Assembly (NCBI RefSeq): GCF_035994185.1
Contig: NZ_CP108538.1
Location: 1,860,001-1,924,000 of the forward strand
Length of the DNA stretch: 64,000 nt
Reading direction: 5' to 3'
Source of the DNA: Streptomyces sp. NBC_01217
Lineage (GTDB): Bacteria; Actinomycetota; Actinomycetes; Streptomycetales; Streptomycetaceae
The notes under the pieces were generated by a model that saw only the letters and a program-made list of their open reading frames with translations, ran no database searches and was not told the DNA's origin. Below, in pieces: positions 8,083 to 16,859 of the stretch (its first letter is position 1; every line of letters starts with the position of its first letter). The translations under genes were made by a program, and so were the position numbers.

Positions 8083-9372
8083 TCACCAGCGCGGGATGGC
8101 GGGCGTCCGCCATCCGGGCTCGGCCTTGCGCATCGCGGCCGCGTCGTCGCGTTCGCGCATCGTGCCGTCGTCGGCGAGCCAGCGCCGGTGCAGTACGGCC
8201 AGGCGTTCGCGGTCGAGTTCGACGCCGAGCCCGGGGGCGTCGGAGACGGTGAGCCGGCCGTCACGAAAGACATGGCGGCTGGTGATGACGTCCTCGGTCT
8301 GCCAGGGGTAGTGGCTGTCGCAGGCGTAGTCGAGGTTGGGGACGGTGGCCGCGACGTGGGTCATCGCGGCGAGGCTGATGCCGAGGTGGGTGTTGGAGTG
8401 CATGGAGAGTCCGACGCCGAAGGTGCGGCAGATCCCGGCCAGTTCGCGGGTGCGGTGCAGTCCGCCCCAGTAGTGGTGGTCGGAGAGCACCACCTGGACG
8501 GCGCCGCGGGCGAAGGCCTCCGGGAGCTCGGCCAGGGTCGTCACACACATGTTGGTGGCGAGCGGTACGTCGGTGGCGGCGGCGACCTCGGCCATCAGGT
8601 CCGTGCCGCTCGCCGGGTCCTCCAGGTATTCGAGCACGCCCTTGAGCTGCTCGGCGACGTACAGCGAGGTCTCGACCGACCATGCGCCGTTGGGGTCCAG
8701 GCGCAGCGGCTGCCCGGGGAACTCCTGGGCCAGCGCGCGGATCGCGGCGATCTCCTGGTCGGGCTCGAAGACGCCGCCCTTGAGCTTGAAGGAGGAGAAG
8801 CCGTACTCGCGGGCGAAGCGCCGGGCCTGGGCGACGACCCCGGCCGGGTCCACGGCGGCGCCCCAGTCGTCCTGCTCGCCGCCCTCGGGGTGGGCGGCCC
8901 AGCGGTAGAAGAGGTACGCGCTGTACTCGACGCTGTCGCGGACCTTGCCGCCCAGCAGGGCGTGCACGGGCAGGCCGAGCGACTTGCCCAGCGCGTCCAG
9001 GCAGGCGACCTCGAAGCCGGAGACGACGGAGAGCCGGAGCTTTTCGGCGCTCTGGACACCGCGCAGCCCGCCCGCGTCGACACGGTCGTCGGCCGCGCGT
9101 GAATCACCGCACACCTCCTCGGCCAGCGCGAACAGGCTGTTCAGATCGCTGACCGGGCGTCCGATCAGAGCGGTGGCGAGCGGCTGGGCGAGTTCGAGGT
9201 ACTTGCCGTCCCCGTACGTCTCCCCGATGCCAGTCACTCCCCCGCGCGTGACGACCTCCACGATGAGCCGCGGGGTGTACGGCTGGTGGACGCCCTGGGT
9301 GTTGAGCAGGGGCGGGTCGGCTATCAGGATCGGGGTCAGCCGGACTTCGTCGATCAGCAGCTCTGGTTCCAT
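8083..9372 (-). CDS. gudD: glucarate dehydratase
   Basis: A 429-residue enolase-superfamily enzyme that dehydrates D-glucarate (and L-idarate) to 5-keto-4-deoxyglucarate. The catalytic KxK pair is K196/K198 in SFKLKGG. Metal ligands are D226 (RLDPNGAW), E251 (YLEDP) and N274 (ATNMCV), and the general-base region is SDHHYWGGL with H325/H329 in MHSNTHLGIS. All active-site landmarks of the GlucD subgroup are present and the length is normal. The ATG at 9372 lies inside a palindrome (9364-9382), so translation or transcription may be controlled there. No aldolase or permease gene sits alongside; the GntP permease is 7 kb away. Confidence 0.93.
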   Translation of the reverse strand: MEPELLIDEVRLTPILIADPPLLNTQGVHQPYTPRLIVEVVTRGGVTGIGETYGDGKYLELAQPLATALIGRPVSDLNSLFALAEEVCGDSRAADDRVDAGGLRGVQSAEKLRLSVVSGFEVACLDALGKSLGLPVHALLGGKVRDSVEYSAYLFYRWAAHPEGGEQDDWGAAVDPAGVVAQARRFAREYGFSSFKLKGGVFEPDQEIAAIRALAQEFPGQPLRLDPNGAWSVETSLYVAEQLKGVLEYLEDPASGTDLMAEVAAATDVPLATNMCVTTLAELPEAFARGAVQVVLSDHHYWGGLHRTRELAGICRTFGVGLSMHSNTHLGISLAAMTHVAATVPNLDYACDSHYPWQTEDVITSRHVFRDGRLTVSDAPGLGVELDRERLAVLHRRWLADDGTMRERDDAAAMRKAEPGWRTPAIPRW

Positions 9373-9382
9373 ACATGAACCA
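9364..9382. promoter_or_regulatory. palindromic operator TGGTTC-N7-GAACCA over the gudD start
   Basis: Perfect 6-bp arms with a 7-bp spacer contain the gudD initiation codon (9370-9372). Spacing and location suggest binding of an IclR- or GntR-type sugar-acid regulator, which is not encoded in the window. The sequence is seen; the regulator class is a guess. Confidence 0.5.
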
Positions 9383-9502
9383 TATTCAGGGATACGACTG
9401 AAAGCCAGACTCCGGGCCAAGTCGGCGCGGTGTCCGCGCACAGCGCCCGCGCGCCGGATTCCGGTCGGATCCCGGTCGGATTCCGGGAGCCCACTGGACG
9501 AC

Positions 9503-9520
9503 ATACCGACTGGTCGGCAT
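9503..9520. promoter_or_regulatory. TetR-type operator ATACCGAC-TG-GTCGGCAT
   Basis: An 18-bp near-perfect palindrome 40 bp upstream of the kinase/acyl-CoA dehydrogenase operon. The same design occurs at 15377-15394 and 39699-39716, so it is probably the site of one regulator, most likely the TetR at 12293-12886. Confidence 0.6.
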
Positions 9521-9559
9521 CATGAACACCGATCGTCTCTCACCCCGGAGGTACGCACG

Positions 9560-10582
9560 ATGAGCCCAGTCCACCCGCCAGGTCTCGATCTCGACCGCCT
9601 GCGCGGACATCTCGACCGCGAGCGGCCGGGCCTGGTGAACGGACCGCTCGAAGCCCGGCTCATCGAGGGCGGCCGCTCGAATCTGACGTACGTCGTCACG
9701 GACGGCACCGGCCGCTGGGTCGTCCGCAGGCCCCCGCTGGGTCATGTGCTGGCCACCGCGCACGACATGAAGCGCGAGCACCGGGTGATCAGCGCCCTGC
9801 ACCCGACGGCCGTCCCGGTGCCCGAACCGTTGCTGCTCTGCGAGGACGACTCGGTGATCGGTTCGCCCTTCTACGTCATGGAGTACGTCGAGGGCACCCC
9901 GTACCGCACCGCCGAACAGCTCGCCCCGCTGGGCGCCGAGCGCACCCGGGAGGCCGTCCTCGGTCTCGTCGACACCCTCGTCGAACTGCACGCCGTGGAC
10001 CCCGGGTCCGTCGGGCTCGGCGACTTCGGGCGCCCCGATGGCTTCCTCGACCGGCAGCTGCGCCGCTGGGGCAAGCAGCTGGACGCCTCCCGCAACCGCG
10101 AGCTGCCCGGCATCGACGAACTGCATGCCGCGCTCGGCCGCGCGCTGCCCGTCTCCCCCGCGCCCACCGTCGTACACGGCGACTACCGCCTGGACAACGT
10201 CCTGATCGGCTCGGACGACGAGATCAGGGCCGTCCTCGACTGGGAGATGTCGACGCTCGGCGACCCGCTCACCGACCTCGGCCTGCTGGTGATGTACAGC
10301 TCCGACCTCGGCCTCCCCAGGTCCCCGGTCTCCACCACCAGCGGCGCGGCCGGCCACCCCACCCCCGCCGAACTGATCGAGCGCTACGCCGCTCGCTCCG
10401 GCCGGGACACCTCCGCCATCTCCTGGTACACGGCGTTCGCGTGGTTCAAGCTCGCCGTGATCCTGGAGGGCATCCACTACCGCTACACCCTCGGCCAGAC
10501 CGTCGGCGCCGGCTTCGACCGCATCGGCGATCTCGTCCCCGTCTTCATCGAGCACGGCCTCACCACCCTCCAGGAAGGCTGA
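9560..10582 (+). CDS. APH-family kinase (ACAD10/11 N-domain-like)
   Basis: A 340-residue aminoglycoside-phosphotransferase-fold protein. The catalytic loop VHGDYRLDNVLI and the metal-binding VLDWEMSTLGDP are intact, as is the N-terminal EGGRSNLTY glycine-rich region. Proteins of this type next to acyl-CoA dehydrogenases match the two halves of mammalian ACAD10/ACAD11, in which the kinase domain phosphorylates 4-hydroxyacyl-CoA before elimination. Here the two halves are separate adjacent genes. The ribosome site CCGGAGG is 9 bases before the ATG, and the next gene begins 8 bp after the stop. A role in hydroxy-acid or branched-lipid catabolism is inferred; antibiotic resistance is unlikely. 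Confidence 0.85.
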   Translation: MSPVHPPGLDLDRLRGHLDRERPGLVNGPLEARLIEGGRSNLTYVVTDGTGRWVVRRPPLGHVLATAHDMKREHRVISALHPTAVPVPEPLLLCEDDSVIGSPFYVMEYVEGTPYRTAEQLAPLGAERTREAVLGLVDTLVELHAVDPGSVGLGDFGRPDGFLDRQLRRWGKQLDASRNRELPGIDELHAALGRALPVSPAPTVVHGDYRLDNVLIGSDDEIRAVLDWEMSTLGDPLTDLGLLVMYSSDLGLPRSPVSTTSGAAGHPTPAELIERYAARSGRDTSAISWYTAFAWFKLAVILEGIHYRYTLGQTVGAGFDRIGDLVPVFIEHGLTTLQEG

Positions 10583-10590
10583 TCACCCCC

Positions 10591-11805
<1,215 letters not shown>

Positions 11806-12292
11806 GCGGGACCCGCCCGGTTGCCGCCTTGCCCTCAATCGCCGGACGGGCTCGGGTTCTGTCACGGCGGGGATCGCGGGTGGGCGGTCCCGCGCGTCCA
11901 GGAGCCCGGACAATCGGCCGACGTCGGCCCGGCGTACGGCGTCACGGATCTGTTCGTCGGCCGGCGTCTTCACCGTCGGATGCCGGCCGGGGCGCTCCCG
12001 CCCCGGCCAACGGTTTCGCCCGCGTCAATAGCCGCCGAACGGCACATGGTCCGCGAGCGCCAGTTCGCGGGCGAAGGCCCTCACCCGCAGCAGGCACCGG
12101 GCGGCGAAGCGGACGGCCGGTGCGTGGCGCGGGCCGTATGCGGCGGCCCATAGTGCGGGAATGTGCGCGGATGGCTGGGTATTAGTCATACATCCAGCTT
12201 CGACCCGTGCCGGCGGTCGGTCCAACGGATGGTTCAGCCGGCTGCCATCGATGCGGTGCATGGACGCAGCCACGCCGCTCCCCCGACGGTGC
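11806..12292. other. 487-bp intergenic stretch with possible decayed coding sequence
   Basis: No convincing gene is seen. On the minus strand, a 54-codon frame from an ATG at 12189 to 12025 and the opening codons of a frame from an ATG at 11973 read like protein, but neither has a ribosome site or a full-length continuation. At 11829-11850 lies CCCTCAATCGCCGGACGGGC, one arm of an inverted-repeat type I remember as common in Streptomyces intergenic DNA (compare 53737-53784). It may be the remains of a lost gene. Confidence 0.3.
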
Positions 12293-12886
12293 CTACGGGC
12301 GCAGGGCCCGCAGCAGCAGGTCGGCCAGGTGGTCGGCGACCTCCTGCTGGCTGAGCGGGCCGTCGGGCCGGTACCAGGTGGACAGATGGTGGACCGAGCC
12401 GAAGTGGTAGTCGACGATCAGGTCCGCCGGGGTGGCGGTGGAGAACACCCCGCTCTGCTGGCCCTCTTCCACCAGGGCCCGGAAGCGCTCGTGGTAGCGG
12501 CGGCGCTCCACCCGTACCTGCTTGTTCTTCTCCGGGCTGAGGTGGTGCATGGACCGGAAGAAGATCGAGGCGTCGTCGAGGTTCTCGATGGTCGTGACGA
12601 CCACGTCCGCGGCAGCGTCGCGCAGCCGCTGCTCGACCGGGGCCTCGGCACAGGCGAAGGCGTCCAGGCGCTCCTGCTGGAGCCGGAGCACCCGGGCGTA
12701 GACCTCCTGGAGGAGGTCCTCCTTCGAACCGAAGTAGTGGTAGAGCGCGCCCTTGGTGACGCCCGCCGCCTCGACGATCTCCTGTACCGAGGTGCGGTCG
12801 TAGCCCCGCTCGGCGAAGAGCCGGGTGGCGGCGGCCAGCAGCCGCTGAGGGACGGGCACCGTGCCCCCGTCCGTCGCCTTGGCCAT
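12293..12886 (-). CDS. TetR-family regulator of acyl-CoA genes
   Basis: A 197-residue TetR regulator. The N-terminal helix-turn-helix covers residues ~13-60, with AATRLFAERGYDRTSVQEIV and the recognition helix VTKGALYHYFGSKEDLL. The C-terminal ligand domain is rich in His/Tyr (FFRSMHHLS, DYHFGSVHHLSTWY). It lies 37 bp behind the acyl-CoA ligase gene on the same strand, so it is probably the last gene of the SDR-ligase-TetR operon and self-controlled through the operator at 15377-15394. FadR-like repression relieved by an acyl-CoA is the usual mode in this setting (inference). Confidence 0.88.
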   Translation of the reverse strand: MAKATDGGTVPVPQRLLAAATRLFAERGYDRTSVQEIVEAAGVTKGALYHYFGSKEDLLQEVYARVLRLQQERLDAFACAEAPVEQRLRDAAADVVVTTIENLDDASIFFRSMHHLSPEKNKQVRVERRRYHERFRALVEEGQQSGVFSTATPADLIVDYHFGSVHHLSTWYRPDGPLSQQEVADHLADLLLRALRP

Positions 12887-12923
12887 TGCCGCCACCGTCC
12901 TTCCGTGCTGTGCGTGAATCGGT

Positions 12924-14582
12924 CTATCGAGGGGAACGCAGTTCCCGCCTGAGGATCTTCCCACTCGCCGTCTTCGGGAGTTCGGCCAGGATCTCGACCT
13001 CGCGCGGGTACTTGTACGCCGCAAGCCGTTCCTTGCAGTACGCACCCAGTTCCTCGGGCTCGACCGTGGAGCCGGGCCGCAGGCTGACGTAGGCACGGAC
13101 GGTCTCGCCGCGGTAGGGGTCGGGGACGCCGACGACGGCCGCCTCCCGGACCGCGGGGTGGGTGTAGAGCACATCCTCCACCTCGCGCGGCCAGACCTTG
13201 AAGCCGGAGGCGTTGATCATGTCCTTCTTGCGGTCGACGACGTAGAGCCAGCCCTCCCGGTCCATGAAGCCGATGTCGCCGGTGCGCAGCTCACCGTCCG
13301 GGAAGGCGGTGGCGGTGGCCTCGGGCAGCCGCCAGTAGCCGGAGACGACCTGCGGTCCGCGGACCGCGATCTCGCCCTGCTCACCGAAGGGCACCTCCTC
13401 GCCGTTCTCGTCGAGGATCCTGACCACCGTGTCGGGGCCGGGCACGCCCACGGAGAGGGTTCCGGAGACCGGGTCGACGGGGGCTTCGCGCTCCGGGGGT
13501 ACGGACGCGCAGGGGGCCGTGCACTCGGTGAGGCCGTAGCCGTTGCGGATGTAGGGGCCGAAGCCCGCCCGGAACTTCTCGACGAGCGCGGGCGGCAGCG
13601 GTGCGCCGCCGGAGGAGATCACCTGGAAGGAGGAGAAGTGCTCGGGGGTGACGGCGGGGTGGGCGGCCAGGGCCATGAAGGCGGTCGACGGCCCCACGGT
13701 GTAGGCGGGGCGGTGTTCGGCGAAGGCTTCGAGGACGACGCCCGGGTGGAAGCGGTACGCGAGGACGAGGGTGCCCGCGTTGGTGAGGCAGGCGGCCAGC
13801 TGGCACACCATGCCGGTGATGTGGAAGAGCGGGGCGAGCGCGAAGTACGAGGAGCCCTCGGCGATGGGGTGCCCGGTCCGCTGGCGCTCGGCGTTGATCA
13901 TGATGTTGCCGTGGGAGTTCATGGCGCCCTTGGGGGTGCCGCTGGTCCCGGAGGTGTAGCTGATCAGCGCCACGTCGGCGGCGGTGAGCCCGCGCCCCTC
14001 CGGGGCCTTCAGACCCTGCCGAGCGACGGCGACCAGGTCGTCGGCGTCCCCGGGCACGGGCAGCCGCTCGAAGCCGAGTACGCGTGCGTCGTTCTGCGTC
14101 TGGAGATCCAGCTCACTGGTGGTGAGTGCGATCCGCGCGGTCGGGGCGTCGGCCGCTGTGTCCCGCAGATACGCCTCCCAGGCCCGGTCCGCGCAGATCA
14201 GCGCGGTGACCTCGGCGTCCTTCAGTACGTGGCCGACCTCGCCGGACTTGTACATCGGGTTGAGCGGGACGACGGTCGCGCCCGCCTTCCAGGCGCCGAG
14301 CAGTGCGAGCACGAACTGCGGGGAGTTCTGCAGCATGATCGCGACCCGGTCGCCGCGCTCCAGGCCCCTGGCTGCGAGATGGCCGGCCACCGAGTCCGAG
14401 AGCGCGTCGGTCTCGCGGTAGCTCAGGCGCCCGTCGAAGTAGGCGAGCGCGGGGTGCTCGGGGCTGCGGGCGACGGAGGCGCGGAAGGCGTGCACGAGGG
14501 TCTCGGCCGGGCTGACGGAGGCCCGCTGGGCCTCGCTGAGCAGGGAGATCCAGGGCCTGGCCGCATAGAAGGACTCGGTCAT
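12924..14582 (-). CDS. AMP-binding acyl-CoA synthetase (fatty acid-CoA ligase)
   Basis: A 552-residue adenylate-forming enzyme that activates a fatty or other carboxylic acid as its CoA ester. The phosphate-binding loop SYTSGTSGTPKGA, the NGYGLTEC motif, the hinge GWLYVVDRKKDMI and the catalytic lysine PKTASGKILRREL are all present. There is no signal peptide. The ATG overlaps the stop of the upstream SDR by 4 bp (ATGA), so the two are translationally coupled. Chain-length preference cannot be read. Together with the SDR it looks like a lipid-catabolic unit. Confidence 0.92.
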   Translation of the reverse strand: MTESFYAARPWISLLSEAQRASVSPAETLVHAFRASVARSPEHPALAYFDGRLSYRETDALSDSVAGHLAARGLERGDRVAIMLQNSPQFVLALLGAWKAGATVVPLNPMYKSGEVGHVLKDAEVTALICADRAWEAYLRDTAADAPTARIALTTSELDLQTQNDARVLGFERLPVPGDADDLVAVARQGLKAPEGRGLTAADVALISYTSGTSGTPKGAMNSHGNIMINAERQRTGHPIAEGSSYFALAPLFHITGMVCQLAACLTNAGTLVLAYRFHPGVVLEAFAEHRPAYTVGPSTAFMALAAHPAVTPEHFSSFQVISSGGAPLPPALVEKFRAGFGPYIRNGYGLTECTAPCASVPPEREAPVDPVSGTLSVGVPGPDTVVRILDENGEEVPFGEQGEIAVRGPQVVSGYWRLPEATATAFPDGELRTGDIGFMDREGWLYVVDRKKDMINASGFKVWPREVEDVLYTHPAVREAAVVGVPDPYRGETVRAYVSLRPGSTVEPEELGAYCKERLAAYKYPREVEILAELPKTASGKILRRELRSPR

Positions 14583-15343
14583 GCGCCGGTCTCCTCCCAC
14601 TTCTGCTGGAGGTGGTTCATATTGCCGAGCCAGTGGTCGGTGTCCTTGGCGCGGGCCCGGTAGAAACCGGCCACCTCGGGGTGCGGCAGGACGAGGAAGC
14701 GGTCCTCGGCCATGGCGTCGAACAGCGCGTCGGCGACCGCCTCGGGCTCGATGGCGCTGGGGGCGAGTACGAGCTCACCGGCCGATCCGGCGGCGGTGAG
14801 CATGTCCGTGCGCACGCCCTGCGGGCAGATCGCGTGGACCTTGATGCCGCGGTGGCGGTAGGTCAGCGAGAGCCATTCGGCGAAGGCGACGACGCCGTGC
14901 TTGGTGACGCTGTACGGCGCGGCGCCGATCATCGTCAGCAGTCCGGCGGCGGACGCGGTCGAGACGAAACGGCCGCCGCCGCGCTCCAGCCAGTCCGGCA
15001 GCAGCGCCCTGGCCGCTCGGACGTGGGCCATCACATTGACGTCCCAGGCGGCGGCCCAGACCTCCTCTTCGGCGAAGACGTCGCCAGGCGAGGCGAGGCC
15101 CGCGTTGGCGCAGTAGATGTCGACGGTGCCCTCCAGCGCGTCCCGGGCGGCGTCCACGATCCGCGAGGCGTCACCGGCGACGGCGACGGCGCCGATCTCC
15201 TCGGCCAGCGGCTTGATCCTGGCCTCGTCGAGATCGTTGACCACGACCCGCGCGCCCTGCGCGGCGAACCGGCGGGCCAGAGAGGCTCCGATGCCGCCTC
15301 CGGCCCCTGTGACCACCACGCCCGCGCCCTGCACCGTACTCAT
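14579..15343 (-). CDS. SDR-family short-chain dehydrogenase
   Basis: A 254-residue classical SDR. TGAGGGIGASLARRFA (cofactor), CANAG, the serine in STASAAG and the YSVTK active-site pair are all in place. It would oxidise a hydroxyacyl or alcohol intermediate with NAD(P). It is first in the operon with the acyl-CoA ligase (4-bp overlap) and, 37 bp beyond that, the TetR gene. The operator at 15377-15394 is 34 bp upstream of its ATG. Confidence 0.9.
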   Translation of the reverse strand: MSTVQGAGVVVTGAGGGIGASLARRFAAQGARVVVNDLDEARIKPLAEEIGAVAVAGDASRIVDAARDALEGTVDIYCANAGLASPGDVFAEEEVWAAAWDVNVMAHVRAARALLPDWLERGGGRFVSTASAAGLLTMIGAAPYSVTKHGVVAFAEWLSLTYRHRGIKVHAICPQGVRTDMLTAAGSAGELVLAPSAIEPEAVADALFDAMAEDRFLVLPHPEVAGFYRARAKDTDHWLGNMNHLQQKWEETGA

Positions 15344-15376
15344 CGGGTCCCGCCTCTCTCAGCCGACTTCCCCAGC

Positions 15377-15394
15377 AGACTAACCAGTCGGTAT
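15377..15394. promoter_or_regulatory. TetR-type operator AGACTAAC-CA-GTCGGTAT
   Basis: On the minus strand this reads ATACCGAC-TG-GTTAGTCT, sharing its first 12 bases with the 9503-9520 site. It lies just upstream of the SDR-ligase-TetR operon, the expected place for autoregulation by that TetR. Confidence 0.6.
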
Positions 15395-15522
15395 GTCAGA
15401 GTGGAAGAGGTCGACAGGGCGACGCTCCTGCCCCAACCGTCTCGTCCGGCTCATTCCGTAGGACCGGAACGCGCGCTAGCGTGCGTGGCCATGACAGACA
15501 TCGCGATCATGGAGGTAGCTGA

Positions 15523-16785
15523 ATGAGCCTGTCCAGACGTGGTTTGCTGGCCGGCGGCGCGGTGGGAGCCCTCGCGGCGACGGCGGCCGGTACCGGGTTC
15601 GCGGGCGCCGCGCCCACCGCCGGCAACGGGCACGGGCGGGTCCGTACCGGCTTCGACCGGCTGGCGGCGGACGGCTACGCGCTGCTGAAGGGGCAGAAGG
15701 TCGGGGTCGTCACCAACCCGACCGGGATCACGTCCGACGTACGCCACATCATCGATGTGATGCACCCGGACGAGCGCGTGGACCTGATCGCCGTCTTCGG
15801 GCCCGAGCACGGCTTCCGCGGGACCGCGCAGGCGGGCGGTTCGGAGGGGCGGTACGACGACCCGGCGACCGGACTGCCCGTCTACGACACGTACCTGAAG
15901 AGCGGGCAGGCACTCGCCGATGTCTTCACCGCGTCCGGAGTGGACACGGTCGTCTTCGACATCCAGGACGCGGGCGCCCGCTTCTACACCTACATCTGGA
16001 CGCTGTACGACTGCATGGAGGCGGCGGCGCTCGCGGGCAAGCGGTTCGTCGTGCTCGACCGGCCGAACCCGGTGACCGGGCGGGCGGCGCTCGGTCCGGT
16101 GCTCGACCCGGCGTTCTCCACGTTCGTGGGCCGCCGGGAGATCTCGCAGGCGCACGGCATGACGGTCACCGAGCTGGCACTGCTCTTCAACGCGGAGTTC
16201 CTGGCCCAGCGGCCGGTGGACCTGCGCATCGTGAAGATGTCGGGGTGGAAGCGCTCGGACTTCTTCGACGCGACCGGGCTGCCGTGGGTGCCGCCGAGCC
16301 CCAACATGCCGACGCCGGACACGGCGCTGGTGTACTCCGGGACCTGCCTGTTCGAGGGCACGAACCTCTCCGAGGGGCGCGGCACGACCCGCCCCTTCGA
16401 ACTGCTCGGCGCCGAGGGCATCGACCACCGGTGGGCGGCGGCCGCGAACGCGCTCGATCTGCCCGGGGTCGCCTTCCGCGAGGCGTACTTCGCGCCGACG
16501 TTCTCCAAGTTCCAGGGAGAGACGGTCGGCGGCGTGCAGTTGCACGTCCAGGACCGCGAGGTCTTCGATCCGGTGCGCACGGGGATCGCGCTGCTGGTCA
16601 CCGCGAAGCGGACGTGGAGCGGGTTCGCGTGGCGCCCGGACAACTGGATCGACAAGCTCACCGGCAACACACGGGTCCGCACGATGATCGATGCGGGGGC
16701 CGACACGGATGAGGTGGTGGGGGCGTGGGCTGCGGACCTCGCCGCGTTCCGCGCCGTCCGGAAGAAGTACCTCCAGTACCGGTGA
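15523..16785 (+). CDS. namZ: Tat-secreted DUF1343 protein, NamZ-type exo-beta-N-acetylmuramidase
   Basis: A 420-residue exported protein. A Tat signal (SRRGLLAGGAVGALAATAAG) occupies residues ~4-30. The mature part is one DUF1343 domain with VGVVTNPTGI, FGPEHGFRGTAQAG, VFDIQDAGARFYTY, VLDRPNPV and the conserved YSGTCLFEGTNLSEGRGT. The family prototype (B. subtilis NamZ) removes terminal MurNAc from peptidoglycan fragments during wall turnover. The ATG has GGAGGTAGCTGA upstream. A strong hairpin (16792-16822) follows the stop. The enzymatic role is by family; symbol use is tentative. Confidence 0.85.
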   Translation: MSLSRRGLLAGGAVGALAATAAGTGFAGAAPTAGNGHGRVRTGFDRLAADGYALLKGQKVGVVTNPTGITSDVRHIIDVMHPDERVDLIAVFGPEHGFRGTAQAGGSEGRYDDPATGLPVYDTYLKSGQALADVFTASGVDTVVFDIQDAGARFYTYIWTLYDCMEAAALAGKRFVVLDRPNPVTGRAALGPVLDPAFSTFVGRREISQAHGMTVTELALLFNAEFLAQRPVDLRIVKMSGWKRSDFFDATGLPWVPPSPNMPTPDTALVYSGTCLFEGTNLSEGRGTTRPFELLGAEGIDHRWAAAANALDLPGVAFREAYFAPTFSKFQGETVGGVQLHVQDREVFDPVRTGIALLVTAKRTWSGFAWRPDNWIDKLTGNTRVRTMIDAGADTDEVVGAWAADLAAFRAVRKKYLQYR

Positions 16786-16791
16786 GGCGAA

Positions 16792-16822
16792 CCGGGCGGG
16801 CCCAGGATTCGGGCCCGCCCGG
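16792..16822. terminator. bidirectional terminator hairpin
   Basis: A perfect 12-bp stem (CCGGGCGGGCCC / GGGCCCGCCCGG) with a 7-base loop lies between the convergent namZ and penicillin-acylase genes. There is no long T-run, which is usual for Streptomyces. Confidence 0.8.
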
Positions 16823-16859
16823 CCGCTGAGGACACAGCGGCCGCCGGACGGCCCCGGCA

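Noticed and set aside
9560..10582. Aminoglycoside resistance kinase
   Set aside because: The APH fold is present, but the neighbour is an ACAD10/11-type dehydrogenase with a lipid-type operator, so a metabolic kinase fits better.
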